From the NCBI RefSeq assembly GCF_007991615.1, contig NZ_BJYR01000002.1, positions 62,001 through 126,000 of the forward strand: a DNA stretch of 64,000 bases. Direction: 5' to 3'. Each line of letters opens with the position of its first letter. Position 1 is the first letter of the stretch. Shown piece after piece: positions 17,585 through 24,397 of the stretch. The stretch comes from Novosphingobium sediminis (GTDB lineage Bacteria; Pseudomonadota; Alphaproteobacteria; Sphingomonadales; Sphingomonadaceae). The translations under genes were made by a program, and so were the position numbers. Below the pieces are notes generated by a model. The model saw only the letters and a program-made list of their open reading frames with translations. It did no database searches and was not told the DNA's origin.

Positions 17585-17728
17585 ATGGTTGCGTATGCTA
17601 TCATTGGCGCCGTTGTGATCCTCGCGGCGCTAGCAATGCTTCTGAGGATCAAACTGGCAATTAAGTGCAGTTTCAAAGAGTTTTCTGTATCAATTGAACC
17701 CCCTGACGGGGGTTCAGTTTTTTGGTAA
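17585..17728 (+). CDS. Possible 47-residue single-TM peptide
   Basis: The peptide starts MVAYAIIGAVVILAALAMLL, a single hydrophobic helix. This is followed by a positively charged patch (RIKLAIKCSFK) and a short acidic/Pro tail. A GAGGAGG ribosome-binding site sits 9 bases before the ATG, and a 17-spaced promoter lies upstream, both good signs of expression. The 3' end overlaps a hairpin plus T6 run that looks like a terminator, so many transcripts would end at or before the stop codon. The alternative is that the locus makes a roughly 195-nt small RNA. No family is recognised. Hydrophobic-helix-plus-basic-tail peptides include type I toxins, but that is only a resemblance. Confidence 0.45.
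   Translation: MVAYAIIGAVVILAALAMLLRIKLAIKCSFKEFSVSIEPPDGGSVFW
17696..17723 (+). terminator. Rho-independent terminator
   Basis: GAACCCCC (17696-17703) and GGGGGTTC (17708-17715) enclose a TGAC loop, followed by AG and T6 (17718-17723). It separates the small rightward transcript from the convergent DUF3800 gene and overlaps the last codons of the small ORF. Confidence 0.8.
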
Positions 17729-17749
17729 TTCACATTTTGATATGTACAA

Positions 17750-18766
17750 CTAAGTGTTGTAGCTTCTCTTAGGGTTGGGATTGCTACCTTTTCCGCCATG
17801 CAGTGAAAAATTTCCCTGCCGGCTGAATTTACTTCCTTCAAGCGCCTTGGGTGCCATCCTGAAAATCGCTTGATCGGCGACATTGCCCAAAACAAGCTCT
17901 TCAATTCTTGATGAGAATGGAGTTTGAGCGCCCCTGTACTCCGACTCTTGCGTCAAAACAATTTTTAGCAATGCACAGATCCAATCTGCTGCTTGCACTC
18001 CCTGGGAAAGGTGACTTTTCGCGTTGAATACCGGCTCAGTTAAGTGCTCAAAATAACCTTTCGACATAACGATTTCGCGAGCTCGGTCTGCTCGTGACTG
18101 CCTAACTTGTCCAGCTATTAATTTTCCACCTGGGCCAGTCGATGGACCAACATCAGAATAATGATGGTCGAAAATTATCTTTACAACTGAGTTCTTGCTT
18201 TTAGCAAATTTATAAGCTCGATCAATAACATCCCTGACAAGATGAAGGTGAATTTGGTCACCTCCTTTAAGGAGTGGCGCCTGACTCCTATGGAATCCGA
18301 CATAGAACACTTCACCCTGATAGTATCTCAGTGCCCGCATAAGCCATTTAGCAAATCGAACCATTGTTCGCCCGGAACTGCCAAGTGAGCCGGGTGGCGC
18401 TCGCCGGGCGAGCTTCGCTATATAGCTCGTCGAGAAAACATCTGAACCTTTTACCTCATACGTGGCGACAGCGCGCCGGAGAGAGGCGTCTCGAAAATAG
18501 ACTTCGGGCCGCTCTACCCGCAACCTGTCCAGAATTGCCTTGAGCTTTTCTCGGGAAATCTGTGACCGCTCGCTATGATCCCGTTGATGCCTCAATCGAG
18601 CCTCGTATAAAGGTTTAAATGCCGCTACCTTTATGTCGAAGTATTCCATCGAAAACTGAGAGAAGGCCGCAGCAGGAATGATAAATCCACCATAGCCAAA
18701 AATTGGCGATTGGTTTGCATGCGAAGTGTTCTCATGACCAAACTCGTCAATAAACAAGAGATACAT
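17750..18766 (-). CDS. DUF3800 domain protein
   Basis: This is a 338-residue protein starting MYLLFIDEFGHENTS, the DUF3800 N-terminal strand with its conserved acidic residue (Asp7, followed by Glu8). Further landmarks are the glycine-rich FGYGGFIIP, an internal acidic strand VVKIIFDHHYSD, and the C-terminal helix GVQAADWICALLK with the family's conserved Asp. The arrangement is compatible with an RNase H-like nuclease fold, but catalysis has not been shown to my knowledge. The ATG at 18766 has an AGAGG site 8 bases upstream; longer in-frame starts would run into the upstream RNA hairpin. Codon use and base composition are AT-richer than in the neighbours, suggesting recent acquisition. Two related structured RNA units lie directly upstream. 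Confidence 0.85.
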   Translation of the reverse strand: MYLLFIDEFGHENTSHANQSPIFGYGGFIIPAAAFSQFSMEYFDIKVAAFKPLYEARLRHQRDHSERSQISREKLKAILDRLRVERPEVYFRDASLRRAVATYEVKGSDVFSTSYIAKLARRAPPGSLGSSGRTMVRFAKWLMRALRYYQGEVFYVGFHRSQAPLLKGGDQIHLHLVRDVIDRAYKFAKSKNSVVKIIFDHHYSDVGPSTGPGGKLIAGQVRQSRADRAREIVMSKGYFEHLTEPVFNAKSHLSQGVQAADWICALLKIVLTQESEYRGAQTPFSSRIEELVLGNVADQAIFRMAPKALEGSKFSRQGNFSLHGGKGSNPNPKRSYNT

Positions 18767-18783
18767 CCGCCGCCTCTGCCCTT

Positions 18784-18892
18784 CCCATAAACTAAAAGCC
18801 TGCGCCAGTCGGCGCAGGCTTTCAATTGGACGCAAAGGCTAAAACGCCCCGCCACCCTTAGCTTGTTGAGTGGCCCATGGGTCTCAACAGCG
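18784..18892 (-). ncRNA. Structured RNA unit 2, directly upstream of DUF3800 gene
   Basis: The transcript predicted from the promoter at 18927-18899 runs leftward. It contains an upstream hairpin (GTTGAG/CTCAAC arms at 18888-18883 and 18870-18865), a TGGCGGGGCG box, a GCGTCCAATTGAA box, and a 12-bp terminal stem (AAAGCCTGCGCC with GGCGCAGGCTTT, 18795-18822) followed by TTTTAGTTTATGGG. The same ordered elements recur in unit 1 about 157 bases upstream. Its terminal hairpin ends about 28 bases before the DUF3800 start codon, so it could be a 5' leader controlling that gene or a separate small RNA. DUF3800-linked RNA motifs have been reported in comparative-genomics surveys as I recall; I cannot say which class this matches. 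Confidence 0.6.
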
Positions 18893-18898
18893 GTTAAC

Positions 18899-18927
18899 AA
18901 GATAGTTACCGCCTCGACCATTGTCAA
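18899..18927 (-). promoter_or_regulatory. Promoter of RNA unit 2 / DUF3800 gene
   Basis: On the minus strand a consensus TTGACA (18927-18922) is followed after 17 bases by TATCTT (18904-18899). It lies between the two RNA units and is the most likely promoter for the DUF3800 gene. Confidence 0.65.
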
Positions 18928-18933
18928 CAGTGC

Positions 18934-19058
18934 CACAAAAACTAAGGCCCGCAAATCCGGAGACTTGCGGGCCTTGATTGAACGCGAGGACTGACTAAAG
19001 TCGTCCCGCCATTCTCTGGCTAGAGGTTACCCGAACAGCAGCTCGAATCGCAAAAGCC
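18934..19058 (-). ncRNA. Structured RNA unit 1, related to unit 2
   Basis: This leftward transcript is predicted from the promoter at 19092-19065. It carries a TGGCGGGACG box at 19011, then CTTTAGTC, a CGCGTTCAATCAA box, and an 11-bp terminal stem (AAGGCCCGCAA with TTGCGGGCCTT, 18944-18975) followed by AGTTTTTGTGG. Order, spacing and box sequences match unit 2, while the stem arms differ but remain paired. That is the pattern of a conserved structure rather than a simple sequence repeat. No reading frame is shared by the two units. Confidence 0.6.
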
Positions 19059-19064
19059 ATCAAT

Positions 19065-19092
19065 GGTATAGCGTTCTTGAGCAAAAAGTCAA
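19065..19092 (-). promoter_or_regulatory. Promoter of RNA unit 1
   Basis: On the minus strand TTGACT (19092-19087) and TATACC (19070-19065) are 16 bases apart. The stretch from here to 19278 contains no recognisable gene and is AT-rich, probably the right end of the accessory island. Confidence 0.55.
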
Positions 19093-19278
19093 CTAAAGCC
19101 ATTGCGCTGTGTAGAATCGATAGGAAAGGACCCTATAACACCGATGACGGCAGTCTTGCGTGCTGGAAAACGTTTCGCCTCGAAATGAAACATGCTTTGC
19201 CGAAAATAATGACCTATATGCTGCATGTCTAAGACGTGATTGTGGAGACTACAACGCCGCTTGGACCTGTCTCTCCCC

Positions 19279-19665
19279 TCACCCCACCACCGCAATCACA
19301 TCAATCTCCACCATCAGTTCCGGCAGCGCGAGGCTCTTTACCTCCACGATCGTGTCCGCCGGCCAGGGCGGCGTGAAGTACTTGCGCCGCGCTTCCACGA
19401 TCTTCGGGAAGTTGCTCATGTCCGTCAGGTAGATCGTCACTTTCACGATCCGGCTGCGGTCGCTGCCGCCCGCTGCCAGCACGCTGTCGATATTGGCGAA
19501 GGTCTGTTCCAGCTGCGCGTCGAAATCCCCCACGCCCACCAGTGCGCCCTCCGGGCTCAGCGCCGCCTGCCCCGATAGGAACAGCAGGTTCCCCACCTGC
19601 CACCCCGGCGAAATCGCATAAGGGGCCAGCGGATCGGGCTCCATACTGATTACTTTCACGGTCAT
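19279..19665 (-). CDS. RidA/YjgF-family protein (non-canonical active site)
   Basis: This is a 128-residue Rid-family protein: GWQVGNLLFLSGQAALSPEG, then ANIDSVLAAGGSDRSRIVKV, then MSNFPKIVEARRKYF and the C-terminal VEIDVIAVVG. Canonical RidA hydrolyses reactive enamine/imine intermediates and needs an arginine (Arg105 in E. coli) in a PARSCVEV segment. Here the equivalent segment reads PADTIVEV, so the arginine is replaced. The protein therefore belongs to one of the Rid subfamilies not expected to have imine deaminase activity. It stands alone, oriented with the GMC oxidoreductase gene upstream, with a 170-bp gap in which I see no gene. Confidence 0.88.
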   Translation of the reverse strand: MTVKVISMEPDPLAPYAISPGWQVGNLLFLSGQAALSPEGALVGVGDFDAQLEQTFANIDSVLAAGGSDRSRIVKVTIYLTDMSNFPKIVEARRKYFTPPWPADTIVEVKSLALPELMVEIDVIAVVG

Positions 19666-19835
19666 GCCACTCGTCTCCCTGTCCTACAGACCCACACCTG
19701 CGATATCATCCCCGCATGGCCGCCCGTTGCACCCAAGTCCCTGAACACGCTGTCCAATTTCGGAGCAAAGGCGCCCCCCGCGAGTTTTCGCTCAGGACTG
19801 TGTCAACTGTGTCAACTTGTCCCGCAGCGGGACTC

Positions 19836-21470
19836 TCATGCAGCAGCCGCCAGCGCCGCCTTCCCCCGGATCACATCGGCAATCTTCTCGGCAATCATGA
19901 TCGTCGGCGCATTGGTGTTGCCCCCGATCAGCAGCGGGATAACCGATGCATCGACGACCCGCAGGCCCTCAAGCCCGATCACCTTGCAGTCCTTGTCGAC
20001 CACCGCCATCGGATCGCCGTCCGCCCCCATCTTCGCGGTGCCGACGGGGTGGTAGATCGTCTCGCCCTTGGCGCGCACCCACGCGTCGATCTCCGCGTCG
20101 CTCTGCACCGCCGCCCCCGGCCAGATCTCCTCGCCGCGATAAGGAGCAAACGCCTCCTGCGCCACAACCTCCCGCGCGATCCGGATGCCCTCACGCACCA
20201 CGCGCCGATCTTCCTCGGTGGCGAGGAAATTGGCGGTGATCGCCGGATCGTCATAGGGATCGGTGCTGCGAAGGCCCACCGTGCCCCGGCTTTCCGGCCG
20301 CAACTGGCAGACGTGGACGGTAAAGCCATCGCGCTCCACCCGCACCTTGGCATGCTCCTGCATGATCGCGATCACGAAATGCAGCTGCAGATCCGGCCGA
20401 TCAAGATCGGGGCGCGATTTGAGGAAGGCACCGGCTTCAAGGCCGTTCTGCCGCCCGCCGCCCTTGCCCGTCAGCAGATAGTGCAGCCCCACCTTGTATT
20501 GCCGCCAGCCCCGGATCTGGTGGTAGAGCGAAACCGGCTGCGTCGCCGCCCAGTTGAGCGTCACATCAAGGTGATCCTGCAGATTCGCGCCGACACCCGG
20601 CAGCGCATGGACCGGCCGCACCCCCGCCGCCGTCAGCTTCTCCGGATCGCCAATGCCCGAAAGCTGCAGGATCTGCGGAGACTGGAACGCACCCGCACTC
20701 AGCAGCACTTCGCGGGCAGATTGCGCCGTCTGCACCGGCTTGCCCGGCCCGAGCGAATATTCCACCCCCGCCGCGCGCCCATTTGCGATCACGATGCGGT
20801 GCACCCGCGCGCCGGTCACCACCTGCAGATTGCGCCGCGTCGCCATGATCGGCGTCAGGTATCCCCGCGCCGCAGACCAGCGCTGCCCGTCGTTGATGGT
20901 CAGTTGATAGCGGCCAAACCCTTCCTGGCTCGCCCCGTTGAAATCCTCGGTCAGCTGATGCCCCGCCTGCTGCCCGGCAGCAAGGAAGCTCGTGTAGAGC
21001 GGATGGTCCGAATGCTCGCCCCAGTTGACCTTGAGCGGGCCGCCGGTGCCGTGGAATTCGTTCGCGCCGAGGCAATTGTCCTCAGCCTTGCGGAAATAAG
21101 GCAGCACATCGGCATAGGACCACCCCTCCAGCCCCAACTGTCGCCACTGGTCATAATCGCGGGCGTGCCCCCGAACATAGACCATGCCATTGATCGCCGA
21201 AGACCCGCCCAGCCCCTTGCCGCGCGGATGCCACATGCGGCGGCCGTCCATGTGCGGCTCAGGCTCGCTCCAGAAGCCCCAGTTGTGCTTGCTCTTCTGC
21301 TTGATGAGCGTGCCCACCCCCGCCGGCATACGCACCAGAACGGAAGTGTTCGGCCCGCCCGCCTCCAGCAGCAACACGCGGTTTTGCGGGTCTTCGGAAA
21401 GCCGCGCGGCCAGCACCGCTCCCGCGCTTCCCGCACCAATCACGATATAATCGAATTCGCCCTGCGCCAT
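19836..21470 (-). CDS. GMC-family FAD-dependent oxidoreductase (choline dehydrogenase-like)
   Basis: This is a 544-residue flavoprotein of the glucose-methanol-choline family. The FAD dinucleotide-binding motif IGAGSAGAVLAARLSED starts at residue 11. The first GMC signature is GKGLGGSSAINGMVYVRGH, the second is LSAGAFQSPQILQLSGIG, and the C-terminal catalytic His and Asn lie in YHPVGTAKMG (about residue 473) and IGGNTNAPTIMIAEK. It resembles BetA-type alcohol dehydrogenases, but no betaine genes are nearby, so the substrate is unknown; an alcohol is expected. A perfect palindrome fills the spacer of its predicted promoter. Confidence 0.9.
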   Translation of the reverse strand: MAQGEFDYIVIGAGSAGAVLAARLSEDPQNRVLLLEAGGPNTSVLVRMPAGVGTLIKQKSKHNWGFWSEPEPHMDGRRMWHPRGKGLGGSSAINGMVYVRGHARDYDQWRQLGLEGWSYADVLPYFRKAEDNCLGANEFHGTGGPLKVNWGEHSDHPLYTSFLAAGQQAGHQLTEDFNGASQEGFGRYQLTINDGQRWSAARGYLTPIMATRRNLQVVTGARVHRIVIANGRAAGVEYSLGPGKPVQTAQSAREVLLSAGAFQSPQILQLSGIGDPEKLTAAGVRPVHALPGVGANLQDHLDVTLNWAATQPVSLYHQIRGWRQYKVGLHYLLTGKGGGRQNGLEAGAFLKSRPDLDRPDLQLHFVIAIMQEHAKVRVERDGFTVHVCQLRPESRGTVGLRSTDPYDDPAITANFLATEEDRRVVREGIRIAREVVAQEAFAPYRGEEIWPGAAVQSDAEIDAWVRAKGETIYHPVGTAKMGADGDPMAVVDKDCKVIGLEGLRVVDASVIPLLIGGNTNAPTIMIAEKIADVIRGKAALAAAA

Positions 21471-21523
21471 GCTTGTGCCTCATCCCGAATGCCGGGCGTC
21501 AGCCGCCCTAAGCCTTTGGACTG

Positions 21524-21552
21524 AGGCTAGTTAATCGAGCGATTAAGCGCAA
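21524..21552 (-). promoter_or_regulatory. Promoter with embedded palindromic operator for GMC oxidoreductase
   Basis: On the minus strand TTGCGC (21552-21547) and TAGCCT (21529-21524) are 17 bases apart. A perfect palindrome TTAATCG-AG-CGATTAA (21531-21546) occupies the spacer. Such sites are typical of TetR-family repressors, which would block polymerase here. The regulator is not in the immediate neighbourhood. Confidence 0.6.
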
Positions 21553-21560
21553 GCTGCCCC

Positions 21561-22847
21561 TCAGGTTGCCGCAAGCGCCGCGAAGTCCTCGGCCGAGAGC
21601 GGCCCGGCGCGCAGAAAACCCTGAAACAGGTCGCAGCCTTCGGCGCGCAGGATGGCAAGTTGACCTTCCGTCTCAACCCCTTCGGCAATCACCTTGAGCC
21701 CCAGCGCACGCGCCATTGCCGTCATCGCAGCGACAATCGCCCGGTCTCGCGGGTCGGTTTCGGTATCAACCACCAGCGAGCGATCCAGCTTCAGCGCATC
21801 GAGCGGCAGGGCCTTCAGTGCGCGGAAATTGGAGAAACCGGTGCCGAAATCATCCAGCGCCACTTTAACACCGATCGCTTCGAGTTCGCGCAGCGCAGCG
21901 GCGCAGGCTTCGAAATCGGTTATTAGGGTCTGTTCGGTAATCTCGATGGTCAGCCGTTCGGCGGCAAAGCCGCTTGCCGCGATCTCGTCCCGCAGCGTCG
22001 CCGCGAAATCGCCCACCGCGAAGTCCTCCGCCGTCACATTCAGCGAAAGCCGCAGCGGCACCGGCCAGGCCGCGGCCATCGCGAGGGCGCGCCGGCCGAT
22101 GTGACGGGAAAGCTGCGCCACGTGGTCGCCCCGGTCCGCCACGGCGAACAGCGTTTCGGCGCAGATGCGGCCAAAGCTTGGATGCTCCCACCGTGCCAGT
22201 GCCTCCGCACCCGCCAGCGCGCCGGTCGACACATTGAACTGGGGTTGGAACAGCACGGTGATCTCGTCGCGGTGAAGCGCGCCGAGGAGATCACCCTCGA
22301 GGCTCGCCGCGCTGCGCCCGCGCGCCGGATGGCTGCCGTCAGCCCACAGCACGCGGCGGCCGCTGCGGCGCTGGAGATCGCCCGAAACCTGCTCGAGCCG
22401 GTCCAGCAGCGCTGCGCCGCCCTCGCCCGGCCGCCCGCGGAGCAAGGCCATGCGGGGGGCAAGGCTCAGCTTTTCGCCATCAATCAGCAGCGGCCGCGCG
22501 ATGGCGCGCCCGAGCGCTTCGGCAAGCCACTGCCAGCGCTCGCGGCTGAGCGCAGAGCGGGAGGCGACGAAAAAGGCGCCGCCCGACGCGCGCGCCGTCA
22601 CGGCTTGCGGGCCGAGCTCGTCCGCCACGAAATCCCTCAGCCGCCGCGCGACTTCGACCAGCACCCGATCCCCGCCGGCCATGCCATACGCGAGATTAAC
22701 CGCTGGAAGGCGCTGCAGACTTACCATCATCGCCTGGACGAAGCCCGTATCACCCGCGCCATCCAGCCACAGCGCTGCGCTTTCAAGGCCGGGAAGGCCG
22801 GTGAGCACATCGCGATCATCGCCAGGGAGGAGCGTGGTATCGTTCAT
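21561..22847 (-). CDS. Cyclic-di-GMP phosphodiesterase (degenerate GGDEF + EAL)
   Basis: This 428-residue protein starts at ATG 22847 (MNDTTLLPGDDRDVLTGLPG). The N-terminal GGDEF-like domain has lost its active-site signature: the expected GGDEF reads SGGAF in ARASGGAFFVAS. It therefore should not make c-di-GMP. The C-terminal EAL domain looks complete: AEALARWEHP, the metal-binding Asn in LSLNVTAEDF, TIEITEQTL, ALDDFGTGFSN, LKLDRSL, IAEGVETEGQ and the Gln in LFQGF. It most likely hydrolyses c-di-GMP to pGpG in the cytosol. No membrane segment is seen. It is divergent from nadK, and a PilZ receptor lies about 1.1 kb away. Confidence 0.9.
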   Translation of the reverse strand: MNDTTLLPGDDRDVLTGLPGLESAALWLDGAGDTGFVQAMMVSLQRLPAVNLAYGMAGGDRVLVEVARRLRDFVADELGPQAVTARASGGAFFVASRSALSRERWQWLAEALGRAIARPLLIDGEKLSLAPRMALLRGRPGEGGAALLDRLEQVSGDLQRRSGRRVLWADGSHPARGRSAASLEGDLLGALHRDEITVLFQPQFNVSTGALAGAEALARWEHPSFGRICAETLFAVADRGDHVAQLSRHIGRRALAMAAAWPVPLRLSLNVTAEDFAVGDFAATLRDEIAASGFAAERLTIEITEQTLITDFEACAAALRELEAIGVKVALDDFGTGFSNFRALKALPLDALKLDRSLVVDTETDPRDRAIVAAMTAMARALGLKVIAEGVETEGQLAILRAEGCDLFQGFLRAGPLSAEDFAALAAT

Positions 22848-22984
22848 CGCCGCTCTCTTAGGCGATTGGTTTGGCGAAATCATCCTCGCTGTGCCATTTG
22901 GCATTGCACCACTTTGGGTCGCTCCATATCACGCAAGCAGCGGGTGCGGCACAACAGCGCCCGGCCCGAGGAGAGCCTTAACCA

Positions 22985-23764
22985 ATGCCCCAAAGCCCCA
23001 GGCTGGCACTGCTCGCCTCCCCCGCTGACCGCGCGCAAGAAGCCGAAGCGGCGCTCGTCGCCTCGCACGACTGGGTGCCGCTGGAAGAGGCTGACATCGT
23101 CGTCGTGCTCGGCGGTGACGGTTTCATGCTGCAGACCCTGCACCATATGCTCGATACCGGCCGCGTGATTCCCGCTTACGGGCTCAACCTTGGCACCGTC
23201 GGCTTTCTGATGAACCGCCACAAGGCAACGCGCCCCATCGCCGAACGCGTCGCCAAGGCGCGTGGTGTTGATGTTGCGCCGCTGTGGATGGAGGCAGTGA
23301 CGCACGGCGGGGAGAAGTATTCCTCCTGGGCGATCAACGAGGTCTCCCTGTTGCGCGAAACCCGCCAGACGGCGAAGCTTGAAGTCTCGGTCAATGGCAA
23401 GGTGCGGATGCCCGAACTATCATGCGACGGCGTGCTGGTGGCGACTCCGGCGGGCTCCACCGCCTACAATTTGTCCGCCAATGGCCCGATCCTGCCGCTG
23501 GGCAGCGCGATGCTCGCGCTCACGCCAATCAGCCCATTTCGCCCCCGCCGCTGGCGCGGAGCAATTTTGCCGGAAAGCTGCGAGATCCTGTTCCGCTCGC
23601 TTGAAGCCAAGAAACGGCCTGTGTCGGTGGTGGCAGACCAGAAGGAAGTTCGGGACGTCAGCGAAGTGCGCGTGAGCGCCGCGCGCAACCACCGGCTGAC
23701 CCTGCTGTTCGACAAGGGCAAGAGCCTCGACGAGCGGATTTTCGCTGAGCAATTCCTGGTCTGA
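22985..23764 (+). CDS. nadK: NAD kinase
   Basis: NadK phosphorylates NAD to NADP. The 259-residue protein has the catalytic GGDG motif at residues 43-46 (VVVLGGDGFMLQ) and the second conserved region LVATPAGSTAYNLSANGPIL. The NLGTVGFLMNR segment is also typical. The length is at the short end of the family, as usual for alphaproteobacteria. The N-terminus MPQSPRLALLASPADRAQEA is conventional. It is followed by tRNA-Asn with its own promoter. Confidence 0.94.
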   Translation: MPQSPRLALLASPADRAQEAEAALVASHDWVPLEEADIVVVLGGDGFMLQTLHHMLDTGRVIPAYGLNLGTVGFLMNRHKATRPIAERVAKARGVDVAPLWMEAVTHGGEKYSSWAINEVSLLRETRQTAKLEVSVNGKVRMPELSCDGVLVATPAGSTAYNLSANGPILPLGSAMLALTPISPFRPRRWRGAILPESCEILFRSLEAKKRPVSVVADQKEVRDVSEVRVSAARNHRLTLLFDKGKSLDERIFAEQFLV

Positions 23765-23796
23765 AATTCGGTGTGGATTTTTGGGCAATCAGGCGC

Positions 23797-23824
23797 TTGC
23801 CAAACCCGAAACGCCTGCTATTAG
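23797..23824 (+). promoter_or_regulatory. Promoter of tRNA-Asn
   Basis: TTGCCA (23797-23802) and TATTAG (23819-23824) are 16 bases apart, about 30 bases before the tRNA. A GC-rich discriminator follows. Confidence 0.65.
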
Positions 23825-23854
23825 CGCGCTCCTGCCCCGGGCAACCGGGTCTGG

Positions 23855-23929
23855 TCCCTGATAGCTCAGCGGTAGAGCTCTCGACTGTTAATCGAGTGGT
23901 CGTAGGTTCGAATCCTACTCAGGGAGCCA
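23855..23929 (+). tRNA. tRNA-Asn (anticodon GTT)
   Basis: Acceptor TCCCTGA (23855-23861) pairs with TCAGGGA (23919-23925), with discriminator G and an encoded CCA. The anticodon stem CTCGA/TCGAG closes a CTGTTAA loop with GTT at 23887-23889. The T arm is GTAGGTTCGAATCCTAC. The length is 75 nt. Confidence 0.97.
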
Positions 23930-23949
23930 CCCCCCTTCCAGCGTTAGCC

Positions 23950-24273
23950 TCAGTGAACCGAGCCGATGCGTCCGTCGAGGATCGCGTCCAGTATGGCTGG
24001 GTGTAGCGGTGCTTCGAAGCTCAGGCCGGCAGTGAAGCCGCTTGTCCAGTCGACCGTGGCGGGGCGGGCTTCAAGACCGGGCAGCGTGATCCACACCAAC
24101 ATGCCGGGTTTCACGGCATCCATCGAATCGATCCGTGCCGAACGACAGGTCAGTTCGCTAACGCTGACCTTTGCGCGCAGCACCCCGCGGCGATACGTGG
24201 CGGTGATGACAGGACCGCGCGGCGCGGCGCCCCATGAATTGCCTTCGTGTCCCGCAGCGCGCTTGACCAGCAT
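23950..24273 (-). CDS. PilZ-domain protein, probable c-di-GMP receptor
   Basis: This is a 107-residue single-domain protein with the beta-barrel pattern of PilZ: VSVSELTCRSARIDSMDAV, then GMLVWITLPGLEARPATVDW, then GFTAGLSFEAPLHPAILDAI. An arginine-rich N-terminal segment (TYRRGVLRA) stands where the RxxxR c-di-GMP contact is expected, but the second (D/N)xSxxG motif is not clean, so ligand binding is uncertain. It is a stand-alone gene between tRNA-Asn and the riboswitch-controlled dehydrogenase. Confidence 0.7.
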   Translation of the reverse strand: MLVKRAAGHEGNSWGAAPRGPVITATYRRGVLRAKVSVSELTCRSARIDSMDAVKPGMLVWITLPGLEARPATVDWTSGFTAGLSFEAPLHPAILDAILDGRIGSVH

Positions 24274-24397
24274 GACAATATTCCCTGTGCCAGATCCGGT
24301 GATCGGTCCTCACAAGGAAGGACGGCCCGGCAACCGTGCCTTTTAGGCAAGGCGGATGTCCGGGCCGACCATGTGGTTCTTACCTAGTCCGTGCGCA

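Noticed and set aside
18631..18954. 107-residue minus-strand ORF overlapping the start of the DUF3800 gene
   Set aside because: It runs through RNA unit 2 and into the DUF3800 coding sequence in another frame; the DUF3800 frame has the family signature.
17458..19278. Prophage or integrative element
   Set aside because: Composition is atypical, but there is no integrase, transposase, tRNA-based attachment site or flanking direct repeat that I can see.
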